Shown here piece after piece: positions 63,875 to 64,000 of a stretch of 64,000 bases of DNA. Below the pieces are notes generated by a model. The model was given only the letters and a program-made list of their open reading frames with translations, did not search any database and had not been told where the DNA came from. Each line of letters opens with the position of its first letter. Position 1 is the stretch's first letter. Source of the DNA: Flavobacterium sp. BFFFF2 (lineage in GTDB: Bacteria; Bacteroidota; Bacteroidia; Flavobacteriales; Flavobacteriaceae). The position numbers and the translations under genes are program-made. Location: NCBI GenBank assembly GCA_002256385.1, contig NKJD01000009.1:26431-90430 (forward strand), written 5' to 3'.

Positions 63875-64000
63875 GTAAGCCCGGAATATATCTTCATGCG
63901 TATCGCTTACAAACCCAGCAAAATGATGGGTTCAACGCTTTGAACAAAGTGCTTTGGCAGCCACAATGGAACTGTGAATATGCCATCAGCAAATCGGAAA
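63875..64000. other. Unassigned edge segment beyond the IS
   Basis: The sequence is open in one plus-strand frame to the window end (GIYLHAYRLQ...), and two minus-strand frames are also open for 25-35 codons. It may be part of a gene beside or cut by the IS, but strand and product cannot be settled from 126 nt. Confidence 0.3.

Overview
The window reads as a chromosome segment of a Bacteroidota bacterium, most likely order Flavobacteriales. Evidence: proteins with type IX secretion (T9SS) C-terminal sorting domains, a PorV-like protein, an OMP_b-brl_3 receptor, LytS/LytTR signalling, DUF2752 and CCC-motif membrane proteins, A-rich leaders, and TTG/TAnnTTTG promoters (19-20 nt spacing at three tRNA promoters). 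Most genes look like moderate-GC core genes. The AT-rich Mrr-like nuclease and an IS1634-type element look acquired.

Layout. 1-8177: partial class V aminotransferase, TPR histidine kinase/LytTR regulator pair, large T9SS leucine-rich surface protein. 8178-10125: about 2 kb without a credible gene, built from modular repeats that fold into stems. 10132-13771: NAD(P)H-hydrate dehydratase, an orphan ORF, and a cyanophycinase/isoaspartyl peptidase operon. 13925-19175: DnaQ-like exonuclease, FAH-family enzyme, Hpt protein, outer-membrane receptor, hydrolase. 19377-22942: GlgE and maltokinase. 23197-26324: Mrr-like nuclease, secreted amidohydrolase-like protein, membrane and TPR proteins. 26830-31371: lysS, RES/Xre toxin-antitoxin pair, pseudouridine breakdown genes. 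31546-38555: structured tandem repeat, tRNA-Pro, VIT transporter, PorV-like protein, pssA, sdaA, OmpA lipoprotein, ABC permease. 38665-44178: hisS, two tRNA-Glu, rpsT, VanX-like dipeptidase, ald, tsaE. 44438-48241: tight esterase/M17 aminopeptidase/ATP-grasp operon. 49807-54439: TetR-TolC-HlyD-MFS efflux operon with a likely operator. 54603-61481: split transketolase operon, comM/yifB, M20 dipeptidase. 61616-64000: tRNA-Leu and an IS1634-type element.

Most unusual signal: 8394-9818 holds two tandem modular units (about 620 and 790 nt). At least three distinct stems differ between copies by paired, compensatory changes, while loops, bulges and even an unpaired position are kept. This suggests a large structured RNA, or a DNA element acting as folded single strand, rather than decayed genes. 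A second hairpin family with constant loops and changing stems occurs at 9533, 26603, 58903 and 58969; one copy sits in a loop of the larger element. A third structured tandem repeat lies at 31546-31821. The main protein-level candidate for an undescribed function is the esterase/M17/ATP-grasp operon.
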